DNA of 64,000 bases from Thainema sp966674685. Its GTDB lineage: Bacteria; Cyanobacteriota; Cyanobacteriia; Phormidesmidales; Phormidesmidaceae. The translations under genes were made by a program, and so were the position numbers. The notes under the pieces were generated by a model that worked only from the letters and a program-made list of their open reading frames with translations, made no database searches and had not been told where the DNA came from. Shown piece after piece: positions 8,974 to 17,516 of this stretch. The stretch spans positions 13,298-77,297 of the forward strand of contig CBKWJC010000020.1 of NCBI GenBank assembly GCA_966674685.1, in the 5' to 3' direction. The stretch's first letter is position 1, and each line of letters opens with the position of its first letter.

Positions 8974-10044
8974 ATGAGCAACTGCAACATCACCAGTATT
9001 GAACTTGCCAAGGCATTAGAAATTTCAACTGATGAATTAAGAAACATCTGTACCTTCTTTGATAAATACGATGATGACGAATGGAGTTTAGAAGAAGGTA
9101 TCGATTACACAATTGGAGCATACGGAACTAAATTATTTAGTCCGAAAGGTGCGGTTGAAATTTGCAACTATCTTATTGCGACTAAAAAGCGCCCAGTTTA
9201 TACAAGAGTCAAGCGTTGGGTCTTACAACAGGATCAAAGGCTGAAAGCCTTAATGATTGCCAAACAAATTGAAGAAGCTAGGCAAACTAAGGGAAAACTA
9301 GTATTCAAAAATGATCGCGCTTTCCTTTCTCCAAGAGGATGTCGTGATTTATTGGGATTAGGAACACGGCAAGATATTTTGAGGGATGCTTTTAGCAATG
9401 CCATTAAAGATCCAAATATCAATAAGGAAAGCATCAAAATAGGCGTTGATTTTTTTGAAGATGAAGAATCGACAGAGAGAAGAAAAAAAAGACTAAAACG
9501 AGAAGTGAAAAAGGATTACTACTTGACTGGGACTGCCATCACAGTTGTTAGTAGGCAGCTTGAAAGCCGATTAACTCAGGAGCACCGAAAAAAATGGATG
9601 CATGATGTTAAAAATTTTGCTCCGAAAGTTCTAGCACAATTAGAAAAACACGAAGCTGAGAGAGCAATACGCATTAAACAGGCTAAAGATAGGGTGAAAC
9701 GTAGAGCAAAAAAAATTTGTCAAATTACAGGATTAAAGCAAGAGGATAATCGTATTAATTTGGCTGTTCACCATTTATTTGATGTTAGTACATATCCTGA
9801 CCTAGCTGAAACTGAATGTAATTTACTTGTGATGGATGAAAGAATTCATAATGAGTTTCATGTTTGGATGGGAGGAACGCACGTTTCCTGTACTGTGGAG
9901 GACTTCGAAAAGTTTATTGAAATCTTTGGAGATTCTTACTTTCAAACTGTGATTAATGGAAAACCACATCCAGATATTGAACGAGCAACAAATGTGGCAA
10001 TAAAGCTTTCTGAAGCTAAAAGAATTCTGCGGCAGCATCTATGA
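8974..10044 (+). CDS. HNH-like putative nuclease, partner of J-domain protein
   Basis: A 356-residue protein. The N-terminal third (TSIELAKALEISTDELRNIC, then LFSPKGAVEICNYL) looks like a small helix-turn-helix or antirepressor-like module. The middle is very basic (ERRKKRLKREVKKDYYLTG; later RIKQAKDRVKRRAKKICQIT). The C-terminal part has an HNH-like arrangement: CQITG near residue 250, then LAVHHLFD, then an Asn in CNLLVMDERIHNEFHVWMGG with paired histidines. HNH domains cleave nucleic acids with one metal ion; whether all ligands are intact here needs a profile search. A good AGGAAA-type site precedes the ATG. Translational coupling to the J-domain gene suggests a shared, possibly defence or mobile-element role. 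Confidence 0.65.
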   Translation: MSNCNITSIELAKALEISTDELRNICTFFDKYDDDEWSLEEGIDYTIGAYGTKLFSPKGAVEICNYLIATKKRPVYTRVKRWVLQQDQRLKALMIAKQIEEARQTKGKLVFKNDRAFLSPRGCRDLLGLGTRQDILRDAFSNAIKDPNINKESIKIGVDFFEDEESTERRKKRLKREVKKDYYLTGTAITVVSRQLESRLTQEHRKKWMHDVKNFAPKVLAQLEKHEAERAIRIKQAKDRVKRRAKKICQITGLKQEDNRINLAVHHLFDVSTYPDLAETECNLLVMDERIHNEFHVWMGGTHVSCTVEDFEKFIEIFGDSYFQTVINGKPHPDIERATNVAIKLSEAKRILRQHL

Positions 10045-10368
10045 CTACGACATTTGAATAGAAGGATCACAAGTCTTATAGGGTAAGTTCCACAATGTAA
10101 CTTTTGCTGATTACGGCAGTTAGCATTGCTTGGAACGTACCATCTTTTTCGTTAACTCTTGTTGGTATGTGAGCGAAGCAAACGCGCTCTACACAAGAGC
10201 ATTCCTGTGCAACCTATCCGTGCCTAGCCTGTAAGTTAAGTGACTACGAGCTTGCAGAAGTGCGATCGCAGATCTTGAAGTTCCCTATAGCAGAAATTAA
10301 AAACTCCATTGCATCAACCCCTCAATCCCCGGTAGGCTAAATGCTGGCAGATTTAAGGGAGAGTGGCG
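10045..10368. other. Intergenic spacer, nothing recognised
   Basis: No gene and no strong hairpin seen. GC and HIP1 content rise again from about 10260 (GCGATCGCA), marking the return to native sequence after the J-domain/HNH pair. AAGGGAG at about 10357-10363 is the ribosome binding site of the next gene. Confidence 0.5.
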
Positions 10369-11682
10369 ATGACAAAACCCAAAATTATCGTGCTGGATGA
10401 CGATCCCACCGGATCGCAAACTGTACATAGCTGTTTGCTGCTCATGCGCTGGGACGTAGACACGCTGAAGCTGGGTTTGCTGGACGAATCGCCCATCTTT
10501 TTTATTTTGACGAATACGCGATCGCTAACGCCAGAGCAGGCCGATAGCGTTACGCGCGACGTTTGCCATAACCTGAAAACTGCGATCGCAGATGTTGGCA
10601 TTGAAGATTACCTGGTTGTCAGCCGTTCTGACTCCACATTGCGGGGTCACTACCCAGTAGAAACCGATGCGATCGCAGAAGAACTAGGGCCATTTGACGC
10701 GCATTTTTTAATCCCAGCCTTTTTTGAAGGAGGACGCATTACCCGCGACAGTACCCATTACCTGATGGTGGACGGTAAGCCCGTACCGACACATGAAACT
10801 GAGTTCGCCAAAGATTCCGTGTTTGGCTACAGCACGGCGTATTTGCCCGACTACGTGGAAGAGAAAACCAGCGGTCGGATCAGTGCCAATCAGGTGGAGC
10901 GGTTCACGCTCAGCGACATTCGCCAGGGTACTCAGGATCGCCTGATGCAGCTTCAGGGTAATGTCTGTGTCGCTGTTGATGGTGAAACTCAGGCAGATTT
11001 GGATCAGTTCGCCGCCGATGCCCTCCAGGCTGCTGCCCAGGGCAAAAAATTCCTGTTTCGCAGCGCCGCCAGCATTTTGACTGCCCTCGCCGCGCTGCCG
11101 CCCCAACCCGTCAAGCCAGAGGATATGGCCCAGTACACTCGCCAGGGCAAACCGGGCGTTGTGCTGGTCGGTTCCCATGTGCAAAAGACGACGCAGCAGC
11201 TACAGCCGCTGTTGGCAGAGGCCGGAACCGAAGGCATTGAAGTGGATGTGGCTCAGTTGGTTCATCCGACAGAGGAAACGCGATCGCACTTGCTTCAGTC
11301 TGTCCTAGCTCAAGTTGAAACCGCCTATCAAGCAGGCAAAACGCCCGTGATTTACACCAGCCGCAAAGAGCTGACCTTCAATGATGTGCAGACTCGCCTG
11401 GATTTTGGCGTAGCAGTTTCGCGCTTGCTAATGGATATTCTGCGCGGCTTACCGAGCGACATCGGTTTCCTGATCAGCAAAGGCGGCATTACGTCAAACG
11501 ATACGCTCAGCACGGGGCTAGCGCTCCAATCGGCTCGGCTACTGGGTCAAATTATTCCTGGCTGCTCAGTGGTACGCACACCAGCCAGTCATGCCCAGTT
11601 TCCCGACTTGCCCGTCGTCCTATTTCCCGGCAATGTGGGCGACGATCAGGCACTCGCAACGGTGTATCAGCGGCTCAGTTAA
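10369..11682 (+). CDS. Four-carbon acid sugar kinase family protein (DUF1537)
   Basis: Member of the DUF1537 family, whose characterised enzymes phosphorylate four-carbon sugar acids such as erythronate or threonate with ATP. The N-terminal substrate domain starts IIVLDDDPTGSQTVHSCLLL and includes SRSDSTLRGHYPVE near residue 85 and IPAFFEGGRITRDSTHYLM. The C-terminal nucleotide domain holds FLISKGGITSNDTLSTGLAL and the typical end FPGNVGDDQALATVYQRL. The family length (about 420-440) matches. AAGGGAG precedes the ATG at 10369 well; a GTG two codons upstream is possible. The stop overlaps the stop of the convergent membrane-protein gene by a few bases. Substrate is unknown. Confidence 0.85.
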   Translation: MTKPKIIVLDDDPTGSQTVHSCLLLMRWDVDTLKLGLLDESPIFFILTNTRSLTPEQADSVTRDVCHNLKTAIADVGIEDYLVVSRSDSTLRGHYPVETDAIAEELGPFDAHFLIPAFFEGGRITRDSTHYLMVDGKPVPTHETEFAKDSVFGYSTAYLPDYVEEKTSGRISANQVERFTLSDIRQGTQDRLMQLQGNVCVAVDGETQADLDQFAADALQAAAQGKKFLFRSAASILTALAALPPQPVKPEDMAQYTRQGKPGVVLVGSHVQKTTQQLQPLLAEAGTEGIEVDVAQLVHPTEETRSHLLQSVLAQVETAYQAGKTPVIYTSRKELTFNDVQTRLDFGVAVSRLLMDILRGLPSDIGFLISKGGITSNDTLSTGLALQSARLLGQIIPGCSVVRTPASHAQFPDLPVVLFPGNVGDDQALATVYQRLS

Positions 11683-12725
11683 GCTTGCCACCACTGCTGC
11701 TCCCCTTGCAGATCTTGCAGCTTCTGGTGGTTGCGCCAGTGTTGGTACAGATCAGCTTTAGCAATCTGCCACAGCGGCAGCGATAGCCAACCCACCAGCC
11801 AGACACCCATCCCAACCGCTAACCATTGCAGCAGCCAGTGGGACGGAACAGGTACCAGCAACTGGCCTAGTTTCACAATCAGCAGCCAACTCACAATTTG
11901 GGCTGGCACCTGTAGCGGCAGTGTTACCAGCCAAATCAATATCGCTAGGCGCATGAGCAACCGAGTGGAGCGGCGCGTCAGTCGCCAGCTCTGGCGTAGG
12001 CTGCTGCCTGCTGTTGCGACAGGCCGAATCATGAGGATGACTTCAGCGAAAAAGAAATGCAGCAGAAACCGCAGAATGAGCCAAACTGCACCAATCAGAA
12101 ACAGCAGCAAAATCAGCACGATAGCAATCACCGCCGTATGCTGTGCGGTCGTCGTCGGAAACTGGGCCACTGCGATCGCAGCTAAACCTGTACTCAGCGT
12201 CCAGATAAAAACCAGCACCGTAATCAGCAAGTTCAGTACCGTGTAGGTTAGCATCAGCACACCAGCCGAAATGCTGCTCAGCTTAAGCGCCAGTAGGCCA
12301 AACTCGATTCGCTGCCGCCAAGACGGGTTGCCGAAACCCGAATGGTTTTGAGTTGATGCGGCTTTAGGAAAATCCGGTGTCGGTTGCAGTTGCAGCCAAG
12401 CCCAGCGGCTCAGTCGTCCCGAATCTGCACAGTAACCCGCTATGCCGAGCAGACTAATAATGATGCCCAGTAGCCACTGCCAAAGTGCGATCGCATCCAT
12501 GTAGTGATAGGCTCTAATTCCAGCCAGCCCCACCAGCATCGGCAACAGGAGCCAGACATTCGCTCGCAGTGCCTGTTTGAGGCAACGCATCACATGCCGT
12601 CGATACAGCCCTGCACTTTGCCGCAGAACTCGGCGGGCTGATACGCGATCATCCGTTGACTGGCTGGACTCCTGCGACGGCACCGAGGACGACATCGGCA
12701 GTTCACCAGAATCATGCTGCTGCAT
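11679..12725 (-). CDS. Multi-pass membrane protein, unknown
   Basis: A 348-residue protein with about six hydrophobic segments (ANVWLLLPMLVGLAGIRAY; WLLGIIISLLGIAGY; ISAGVLMLTYTVLNLLITVL; AVIAIVLILLLFLIGAVWLI; LMRLAILIWLVTLPLQVPAQ; WLAVGMGVWLVGWLSLPLW) and a polar Ser/Gln-rich N terminus. The segment SSLRQSWRLTRRSTRLLMRL before the last helices resembles bacterial GDPD-membrane/DUF975-like proteins, but this is only a similarity of layout. It is convergent with the sugar-acid kinase gene and overlaps its stop. Confidence 0.75.
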   Translation of the reverse strand: MQQHDSGELPMSSSVPSQESSQSTDDRVSARRVLRQSAGLYRRHVMRCLKQALRANVWLLLPMLVGLAGIRAYHYMDAIALWQWLLGIIISLLGIAGYCADSGRLSRWAWLQLQPTPDFPKAASTQNHSGFGNPSWRQRIEFGLLALKLSSISAGVLMLTYTVLNLLITVLVFIWTLSTGLAAIAVAQFPTTTAQHTAVIAIVLILLLFLIGAVWLILRFLLHFFFAEVILMIRPVATAGSSLRQSWRLTRRSTRLLMRLAILIWLVTLPLQVPAQIVSWLLIVKLGQLLVPVPSHWLLQWLAVGMGVWLVGWLSLPLWQIAKADLYQHWRNHQKLQDLQGEQQWWQA

Positions 12726-12826
12726 TACTAAACTCTATGCGGGTCTACGCTGAACACCACGTCTGTTCGTAAGAACCCATTTTAGTTTACGTGAACGACA
12801 CAAACCGCATACAGTTCACATAACTG

Positions 12827-12866
12827 TTAGGGACTATTAGGGACTATTGGGGATTATTAGGGACTG
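12827..12866. repeat. Four tandem 10-bp units
   Basis: Units are TTAGGGACTA twice, TTGGGGATTA, then TTAGGGACTG, exactly in register at 10-bp steps, in the spacer upstream of the membrane-protein gene. Confidence 0.9.
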
Positions 12867-12880
12867 TTCTAGAGCAATAT

Positions 12881-12913
12881 CAGTAACGGCACAGTAACGG
12901 CACAGTAACGGCA
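12881..12913. repeat. Three tandem 11-bp units
   Basis: Three perfect copies of CAGTAACGGCA, starting 15 bp after the 10-bp array and running into the hslO terminator. Confidence 0.95.
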
Positions 12914-12933
12914 AAAGCCGCGCTGAGCGCGGC
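12913..12933 (-). terminator. Probable rho-independent terminator of hslO
   Basis: On the minus strand GCCGCGCT pairs with AGCGCGGC around one base and is followed by TTTTGCC. It lies about 90 bp after the hslO stop. Confidence 0.65.
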
Positions 12934-13019
12934 CTTCGCTATCACAACCGCAAATTTGGAGCACAACCCAACTATTGGGCAAGCTAGCGAGACTACACAT
13001 CAGCGATCAACTGCAACCG

Positions 13020-13922
13020 TTAGCGGGACGATTCAGCCTGCAAGTCCTCAATCAAACTCGCTAAATCATCGCTAGAGGCATGGTAGACCTCATTGCAAAA
13101 CTGACAGGTAGCCTCTGCTCCATCATCCTTTTCGATCATGTCTTGCAGTTCATCCGCACCCAGCAGCTTTAAGGCTCCCATCATCCGAGAATGAGAACAG
13201 CGGCAGTTAAACTGCACCAGTTGAGACTCTGGCAGGATGTCTAACCCCATATCGCCCAAGAGGTCTTCCATGATCTGAGGTAGGGTTTTGCCTGCCCGCA
13301 GCAATGGCGTGAAACCCGATAGATGGCTCAGCCGAGCCTCTAGCAGTTCAACTAGGACTTCATCTCGGGCGGCTTTCGGCATGACTTGCAGCAGCAGCCC
13401 TCCGGCAGCCGTCACGCCTTTCTCTCCCACAAACACGCCCAGCAGCAGAGCCGATGGGGTTTGTTCAGATGTCACCAGATAGTGAGTTACATCATCGCCA
13501 ATTTCACCCGACACCAGCTCTACTGTACTGGAATAGGGATAGCCATAGCCCACGTCGCGCACTACATAGACATAGCCATCATGGCCGACGGCACCGCCGA
13601 CATCCAGCTTGCCCTGTGGGTTAGGTGGCAGTTCAATACTGGGATTGTCTACATAGCCGCGCACCGTACCGTCTAGTCCCGCATCGACTAAAATCCCTCC
13701 TAGGGGGCCATTTCCTCGAATGCGAATATTGACGCGAGACTCGGCCCGCTTCATGTTTGAAGCCAATAAAAGTCCAGCCGACATCGTTCGTCCCAGTGCT
13801 GCGGTCGCTACATAGGACAAGCGATGACGCTGTCTCGCTTCTTCTGTGAGGCGGGTTGTAATTACGCCAACAGCCCGAATTCCCCCGTCTGCAGCGGTTG
13901 CTCGAATCAGTTGATCTGCCAT
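13020..13922 (-). CDS. hslO: Hsp33 redox-regulated chaperone
   Basis: Cytosolic holdase chaperone activated by oxidation. Full length at 300 residues. The N-terminal domain begins DQLIRATAADGGIRAVGVIT and carries the conserved GNGPLGGILVDAG near residue 70 and SEQTPSALLLGVFV near 150. The C-terminal redox switch is intact: C240 and C242 (CRC) and C273 and C276 (CQFC), the four zinc ligands that form disulfides on oxidation. The linker ADELQDMIEKDDGAEATC is as in other Hsp33 proteins. Monocistronic by position, with a terminator downstream and a hairpin element upstream. Confidence 0.97.
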   Translation of the reverse strand: MADQLIRATAADGGIRAVGVITTRLTEEARQRHRLSYVATAALGRTMSAGLLLASNMKRAESRVNIRIRGNGPLGGILVDAGLDGTVRGYVDNPSIELPPNPQGKLDVGGAVGHDGYVYVVRDVGYGYPYSSTVELVSGEIGDDVTHYLVTSEQTPSALLLGVFVGEKGVTAAGGLLLQVMPKAARDEVLVELLEARLSHLSGFTPLLRAGKTLPQIMEDLLGDMGLDILPESQLVQFNCRCSHSRMMGALKLLGADELQDMIEKDDGAEATCQFCNEVYHASSDDLASLIEDLQAESSR

Positions 13923-13964
13923 GCAGTAACCTAGACCCTTACTTGTGAATACGTTATCTCACGT

Positions 13965-14051
13965 CTTGCCCCTTGCACTTTGAGAACCCAAAGCGCTTAT
14001 GTTGCCACCGCCATGCGGCGGCAATATAACCCTTCTAGGGTTTGGGGCAAG
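13965..14051 (+). repeat. Z-family hairpin element with terminal inverted repeat
   Basis: Outer arms CTTGCCCC (13965-13972) and GGGGCAAG (14044-14051); inside them AACCC (13985) and AGGGTTT (14037); inside that TTGCCACCGC against GCGGCGGCAA with one mismatch. It begins CTTGCCCCTTGCACTTTGAG and continues AACCC, the same lead-in as the 5401 and 45836 copies, but where the 45836 copy has CACC/GGTG the outer stem here has CCCC/GGGG. Confidence 0.75.
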
Positions 14052-14213
14052 CTGCGAGTTATGTTACCAATCAATTCATAATCTCTTCTATTGTAAAGTC
14101 GCGATCGCATTCGCTCGGCACAATCGGATGGCGCAAATCCCGATCCGCTTGAGGGCAATTTCACCTGTTACACTGCTGGTACATAGTGCTATGCACTGAG
14201 AACCAGGAAGATA

Positions 14214-14250
14214 GTTTTGAGACGTCACACTCCGCGTGGCGTCTCAAAAC
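14214..14250. repeat. Inverted repeat, 15-bp stem, CTCCGC loop
   Basis: GTTTTGAGACGTCAC pairs with GTGGCGTCTCAAAAC (one G-T pair) around ACTCCGC. It is 46 bp before the GAF gene. Its loop matches the loop at 17201-17213. Confidence 0.8.
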
Positions 14251-14295
14251 CACCTTTCCTAACGTGATTACGCAGGCTATAAAACCTGAACGCTC

Positions 14296-14844
14296 ATGTC
14301 TTACATTGAACTGCCGGATAACCTAAAGCACATCCTGCAACTGCACCGCCGCCCGGATGAGGTGTTTACCGAACTGATGCCCGCATTGGTGCATACGCTC
14401 CAGTGCGATCGCTGTTTTTTATATTTACGTCATCCTAAAACCCGCTGGGCCAGACATGCCTACTGTTGGCGAGCAGATGAAACGCTACCAGACGTGACCG
14501 AAGACTGGCTGCAAGAGAATCCGGCAGAACTAGAAGATCGCGATCCGCTATTTGCTGCGTCGCTGCGGGGCGAACCTTCCATCTTTGTCGATGATGTTGA
14601 AACCGCCGATCCAGATGTGGTCAATCTTGAATACGAACGCCAACACTACGGCCATCGAGCGCTAATTCACGGCCATATCTATGAAACCCAAGGTGAGGAT
14701 CAGGGCCTATGGGGCGTCCTGCAACCCTGCGTCTTTCACCAGCCGCGTCACTGGACACAGTATGACCGCTCAGTTGTCTTATTCACAATGGAGCAAATTA
14801 CTCCCCTCGTGATTGACCACGTTAAGCAAAATAGCCCCGCGTAA
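14296..14844 (+). CDS. GAF-domain protein
   Basis: A 182-residue single GAF-domain protein, soluble. ELMPALVHTLQCDRCFLYLR (about residues 27-46) is the first GAF strand and helix, VVNLEYERQHYGHRALIHGH the middle, and GLWGVLQPCVFHQPRHWTQY (about 134-153) the closing strands typical of cyanobacterial GAF domains. There is no output domain. The ligand is unknown; there is a Cys near residue 38 but no CBCR-like Cys-His motif. It stands alone between a hairpin upstream and a strong terminator downstream. Confidence 0.8.
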   Translation: MSYIELPDNLKHILQLHRRPDEVFTELMPALVHTLQCDRCFLYLRHPKTRWARHAYCWRADETLPDVTEDWLQENPAELEDRDPLFAASLRGEPSIFVDDVETADPDVVNLEYERQHYGHRALIHGHIYETQGEDQGLWGVLQPCVFHQPRHWTQYDRSVVLFTMEQITPLVIDHVKQNSPA

Positions 14845-14853
14845 TCAATAAAC

Positions 14854-14885
14854 AAAACCGGAAGAGATTACTCTCTTTCGGTTTT
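14854..14885 (+). terminator. Rho-independent terminator after GAF gene
   Basis: A 14-bp stem, AAAACCGGAAGAGA with TCTCTTTCGGTTTT (one G-T pair), around TTAC, ten bases after the stop. Confidence 0.85.
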
Positions 14886-15180
14886 CTAACTTTCAAAAGA
14901 TAAATGCACCCTGACACATTGGGTCATTTTTTACCAGCACTCAACTCTAGCCAATCATAAATGATACTGAATCCGACCAGAAAGAACCCGAATGATTGTT
15001 TGTGCAAGCTAGACTGTACCTAACTTTCACAAACAATGGCAACTGGTTCTACAAGTGGATTTCGTATATGAGATGCATGGTAGGGGGAAGTCATTGACTT
15101 CTGACTTTTTTGGCTTTTTACTTTTCAGTTCTAGCCCTAATTTTTGGACAAATCTTGGTCATGAAATAATCTGCAATCAA
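14886..15180. other. Intergenic spacer, nothing recognised
   Basis: AT-rich spacer between the GAF terminator and the pentapeptide gene stop. A 60-codon open frame at 15055 has no family features and runs into the opposite gene; it is not called. Confidence 0.5.
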
Positions 15181-16032
15181 TCAGGCATCCTGAAAACCGT
15201 CCGGCAGTTGAGCACCCTGGAGGCTCGTTTTTGTTAAGATTGCACCCCGCAGATTAGCAGCCGTTAAATTCGCATTTTGCAGGTTTGCCTGACGCAGATT
15301 AGCACCCCTTAGATTCGCAGCGGTTAAATTTGCCCAACTTAAGTCCGCTCCCATTAGAATAGCCCATCGCAGCGTGGCCTGATGAAAAGAGACATAAACT
15401 AAATTCGCTTCCAGTAGATAACTCCGACTGAAATAGGCTGAGTTGCAGCTAGCCCGGTGCAAATTGGCGCGGTAAAAGTAAGCGCCCTGTAGCTCTGCAT
15501 GATAAAGATTTGCACGAGTCAAATCGGCCTGATTAAACGTCGCATCAACGCCATGTGACCAGGCTAGATTGGAGCGCTGTAACGTCGCTTCACTAAAGTT
15601 AGCGGCTCGCAGATTGGCTTCTCGCAAGTCGGTGCCAATTAAATTTGCCCCAGTCAAATTGGCGTCAACTAAACTAACGCCTCGCAGGTCTGCTCCAATC
15701 AGATTGGCACCGCGTAAATCTGCGCCGGATAGGTTCGCGCCTCGCAAATCGGCTCCCACAAGCTGAGCCTGCTGCAAATCAGCATCGACGAGCAGGGCAC
15801 GCTGAAGCACAGCGCTGCTCAAGTTGGCCTGGTTGAGATGGGCTGATTCTAAATCGGCCTCCACTAGGTTAGCCGCGCGCAGGTTGGCCCGGTCTAAGCG
15901 AACCCCCTTGAGGTTAAACGCCTGTAAGCTCGCTTCACTGAAGTCTGGCTCAATCCGGCCATGCTGACTCAGCCATGCCGTCCACTGAGCACTGCCGCGT
16001 CTGAGCTGAGTTAGGTGTTCCAAATTTGCCAT
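15181..16032 (-). CDS. Pentapeptide-repeat protein
   Basis: A 283-residue protein in which residues about 30-275 are nearly all A(D/N)LXX pentapeptides, such as ANLRAANLVEADLESAHLNQ and ADLRGANLSGADLRGANLIG. Such runs fold into a right-handed quadrilateral beta helix. There is no signal peptide or membrane helix, so it is probably cytosolic. A short helical cap (LEHLTQLRRGSAQWTAWLSQ) precedes the repeats. The function of most cyanobacterial members is unknown. Confidence 0.9.
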   Translation of the reverse strand: MANLEHLTQLRRGSAQWTAWLSQHGRIEPDFSEASLQAFNLKGVRLDRANLRAANLVEADLESAHLNQANLSSAVLQRALLVDADLQQAQLVGADLRGANLSGADLRGANLIGADLRGVSLVDANLTGANLIGTDLREANLRAANFSEATLQRSNLAWSHGVDATFNQADLTRANLYHAELQGAYFYRANLHRASCNSAYFSRSYLLEANLVYVSFHQATLRWAILMGADLSWANLTAANLRGANLRQANLQNANLTAANLRGAILTKTSLQGAQLPDGFQDA

Positions 16033-16233
16033 TAGTCTGCTGTTGATTCGACTGGAGTGAGCCGAGTCGTTGACGAGTCCCGTTTCATATTATTCCGGAT
16101 AAACCGATGATTCTGGCTCTCTCTGGGGACAAGGTGATCCCAGATTATCCTGGTGATGTCGCCTCTCACCAGTTATTTGTGCAGTGAGGTGATAGTGATG
16201 TGCGATCCCTGCAAACCTAACCTTCCCAAATTG

Positions 16234-17016
16234 CTACTCATCCCCCGTACTGTCCACCGACGGACTGCGGCCCCGAACATTTTCCATTGCGGTCAAAACT
16301 GCCTGAGACGCCGTGATGATGTCGCGTTCCTCACCACCGAGATACAGTCGGCCAAAACTGCCGATTGCACTCACCTGCAAGATATTGATCAGTGCGGCCT
16401 TCTCTGCTTCATTTGCCGCCAGTGCCGCATAGGCCGCAGGCTGCACCTCCATCACATACAGCGATTCGCCTGCCAGCAGCATTTGCCCGCGACGGGTGCG
16501 GTTGACTAACTGAGCCTGGTGAGCGTCAATATTTCGAATAATTTGGCTCGACATCACTTGGGGTTTGAGCCGATCATCTTCCTTAACGCCCAGGGCGTCG
16601 AGGATGGCGTAGCCTGCACTACGCACATCGCCTTGGCGCGACGAGTGAATCTCTAACAGCCCATATAAGCGCTCAACCATCTGCACACCGGGACGCACGT
16701 TGTTGGACTTGAGCGCTACATCGGTAATGCGATTAATCTCAATGCCGGGTGAAATTTCGATCCAGAGAGACGAATCACCTGGCAGTGGCAGGAAGCCAAT
16801 CGATACTGTACCCATGTAGGCGGCATGCTGCCGCTGCAAACTATCAATGAAAACATAACTACGCAGATCGACGCCCAAAACTGATGTCTCCGTGTGAGTG
16901 CTGAATTCGGGAAGTGCGATCGCACATTCGATCAGCGGATATATGAAACTCCCCCATAGTACAGTCTCAAAAAACTGACCGGGATTCAATATACCCCCTG
17001 CTATATCTTGTTTCAT
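16234..17016 (-). CDS. Conserved cyanobacterial protein, possibly BMC-like
   Basis: I do not firmly recognise this 260-residue soluble protein. Two segments, VQMVERLYGLLEIHSSRQGD followed by VRSAGYAILDAL, and SAIGSFGRLYLGGEERDIIT followed by ASQAVLTAMENV, have the spacing of bacterial-microcompartment type folds. That is a weak, visual similarity. The frame opens back to a GTG at 17070, but those codons lie in the arm of a long palindrome; the ATG at 17016 (MKQDIAGGILNPGQFF), with GAGG about ten bases upstream, is preferred. The GAGG itself belongs to the flank of the palindromic element, so the element supplies part of the leader. Confidence 0.7.
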   Translation of the reverse strand: MKQDIAGGILNPGQFFETVLWGSFIYPLIECAIALPEFSTHTETSVLGVDLRSYVFIDSLQRQHAAYMGTVSIGFLPLPGDSSLWIEISPGIEINRITDVALKSNNVRPGVQMVERLYGLLEIHSSRQGDVRSAGYAILDALGVKEDDRLKPQVMSSQIIRNIDAHQAQLVNRTRRGQMLLAGESLYVMEVQPAAYAALAANEAEKAALINILQVSAIGSFGRLYLGGEERDIITASQAVLTAMENVRGRSPSVDSTGDE

Positions 17017-17020
17017 CGCT

Positions 17021-17101
17021 GGGTAGTCCTCAAACGTAATGATTTTTCGTTGTGTGGGCGGTGTTCGCACAACGAAAAATCATTACTGAAATACCACTAC
17101 C
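17021..17101 (-). repeat. D-family palindromic element, copy 1
   Basis: A 19-bp perfect inverted repeat (17036-17054 with 17068-17086), arms GTAATGATTTTTCGTTGTG, loop of 13 bases. Read on the minus strand the flanks are TAGTGGTAT before and ATTACGTTTGAGGACTACC after. The element at 54869-54947 has the same flanks and an arm that differs at several places, each matched on the other arm. Confidence 0.85.
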
Positions 17102-17516
17102 TATCGCTGTAGTCAGCTCGATTAGAACACAGATGTTTTTGGGGCGCGGCTGCTCAGATTAAGTCTGGGTATAAGAACTCAACTCATTTTTTATGAAACG
17201 CTTGCTCCGCGAACGTTTCATAAAAAATCAACTATAGGTTTTCAGTCAGACTAGATGAACAGCGCAGCGATAACGGATTCCAAGATTTCCCCAGTGCCCA
17301 TCGCCATGCCGAGCGACCAGCTTTCGTACAGGGTGCTGTCTAAAACCCAGTAACCAATGATGATTCCCGGCAGCAGGCGGAATCGACTGATCAATATCAT
17401 CGACAGGCAATTTGCGATCGCAGATTTTTATCTCAGTACAATATATCTGTTCGCCATTACCTTTCTAGGTTGTGATGCAAGATGGAAATACATCACGTCA
17501 GATTAAGGGCAGTGCA
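17102..17516. other. Spacer with second palindrome
   Basis: No gene. Upstream of the unknown minus-strand gene and of the broken Uma2 gene. It contains the palindrome at 17186-17228 and a HIP1 site near 17417; nothing else was recognised. Confidence 0.5.
17186..17228. repeat. C-family inverted repeat
   Basis: A 15-bp perfect arm, ATTTTTTATGAAACG with its complement, around a 13-base loop CTTGCTCCGCGAA. Preceded by AAGAACTCAA. Resembles 55832-55882 in arm style and the GCTCCGCG/CGCGGAGC loop. Confidence 0.85.

Noticed and set aside
12827..12913. Possible CRISPR-like or iteron array
   Set aside because: Units are 10-11 bp, directly adjacent, without spacers of constant length, and no cas or replication gene is near.
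15055..15237. 60-codon open frame downstream of the GAF gene
   Set aside because: Overlaps the end of the pentapeptide-repeat gene and lacks any support.
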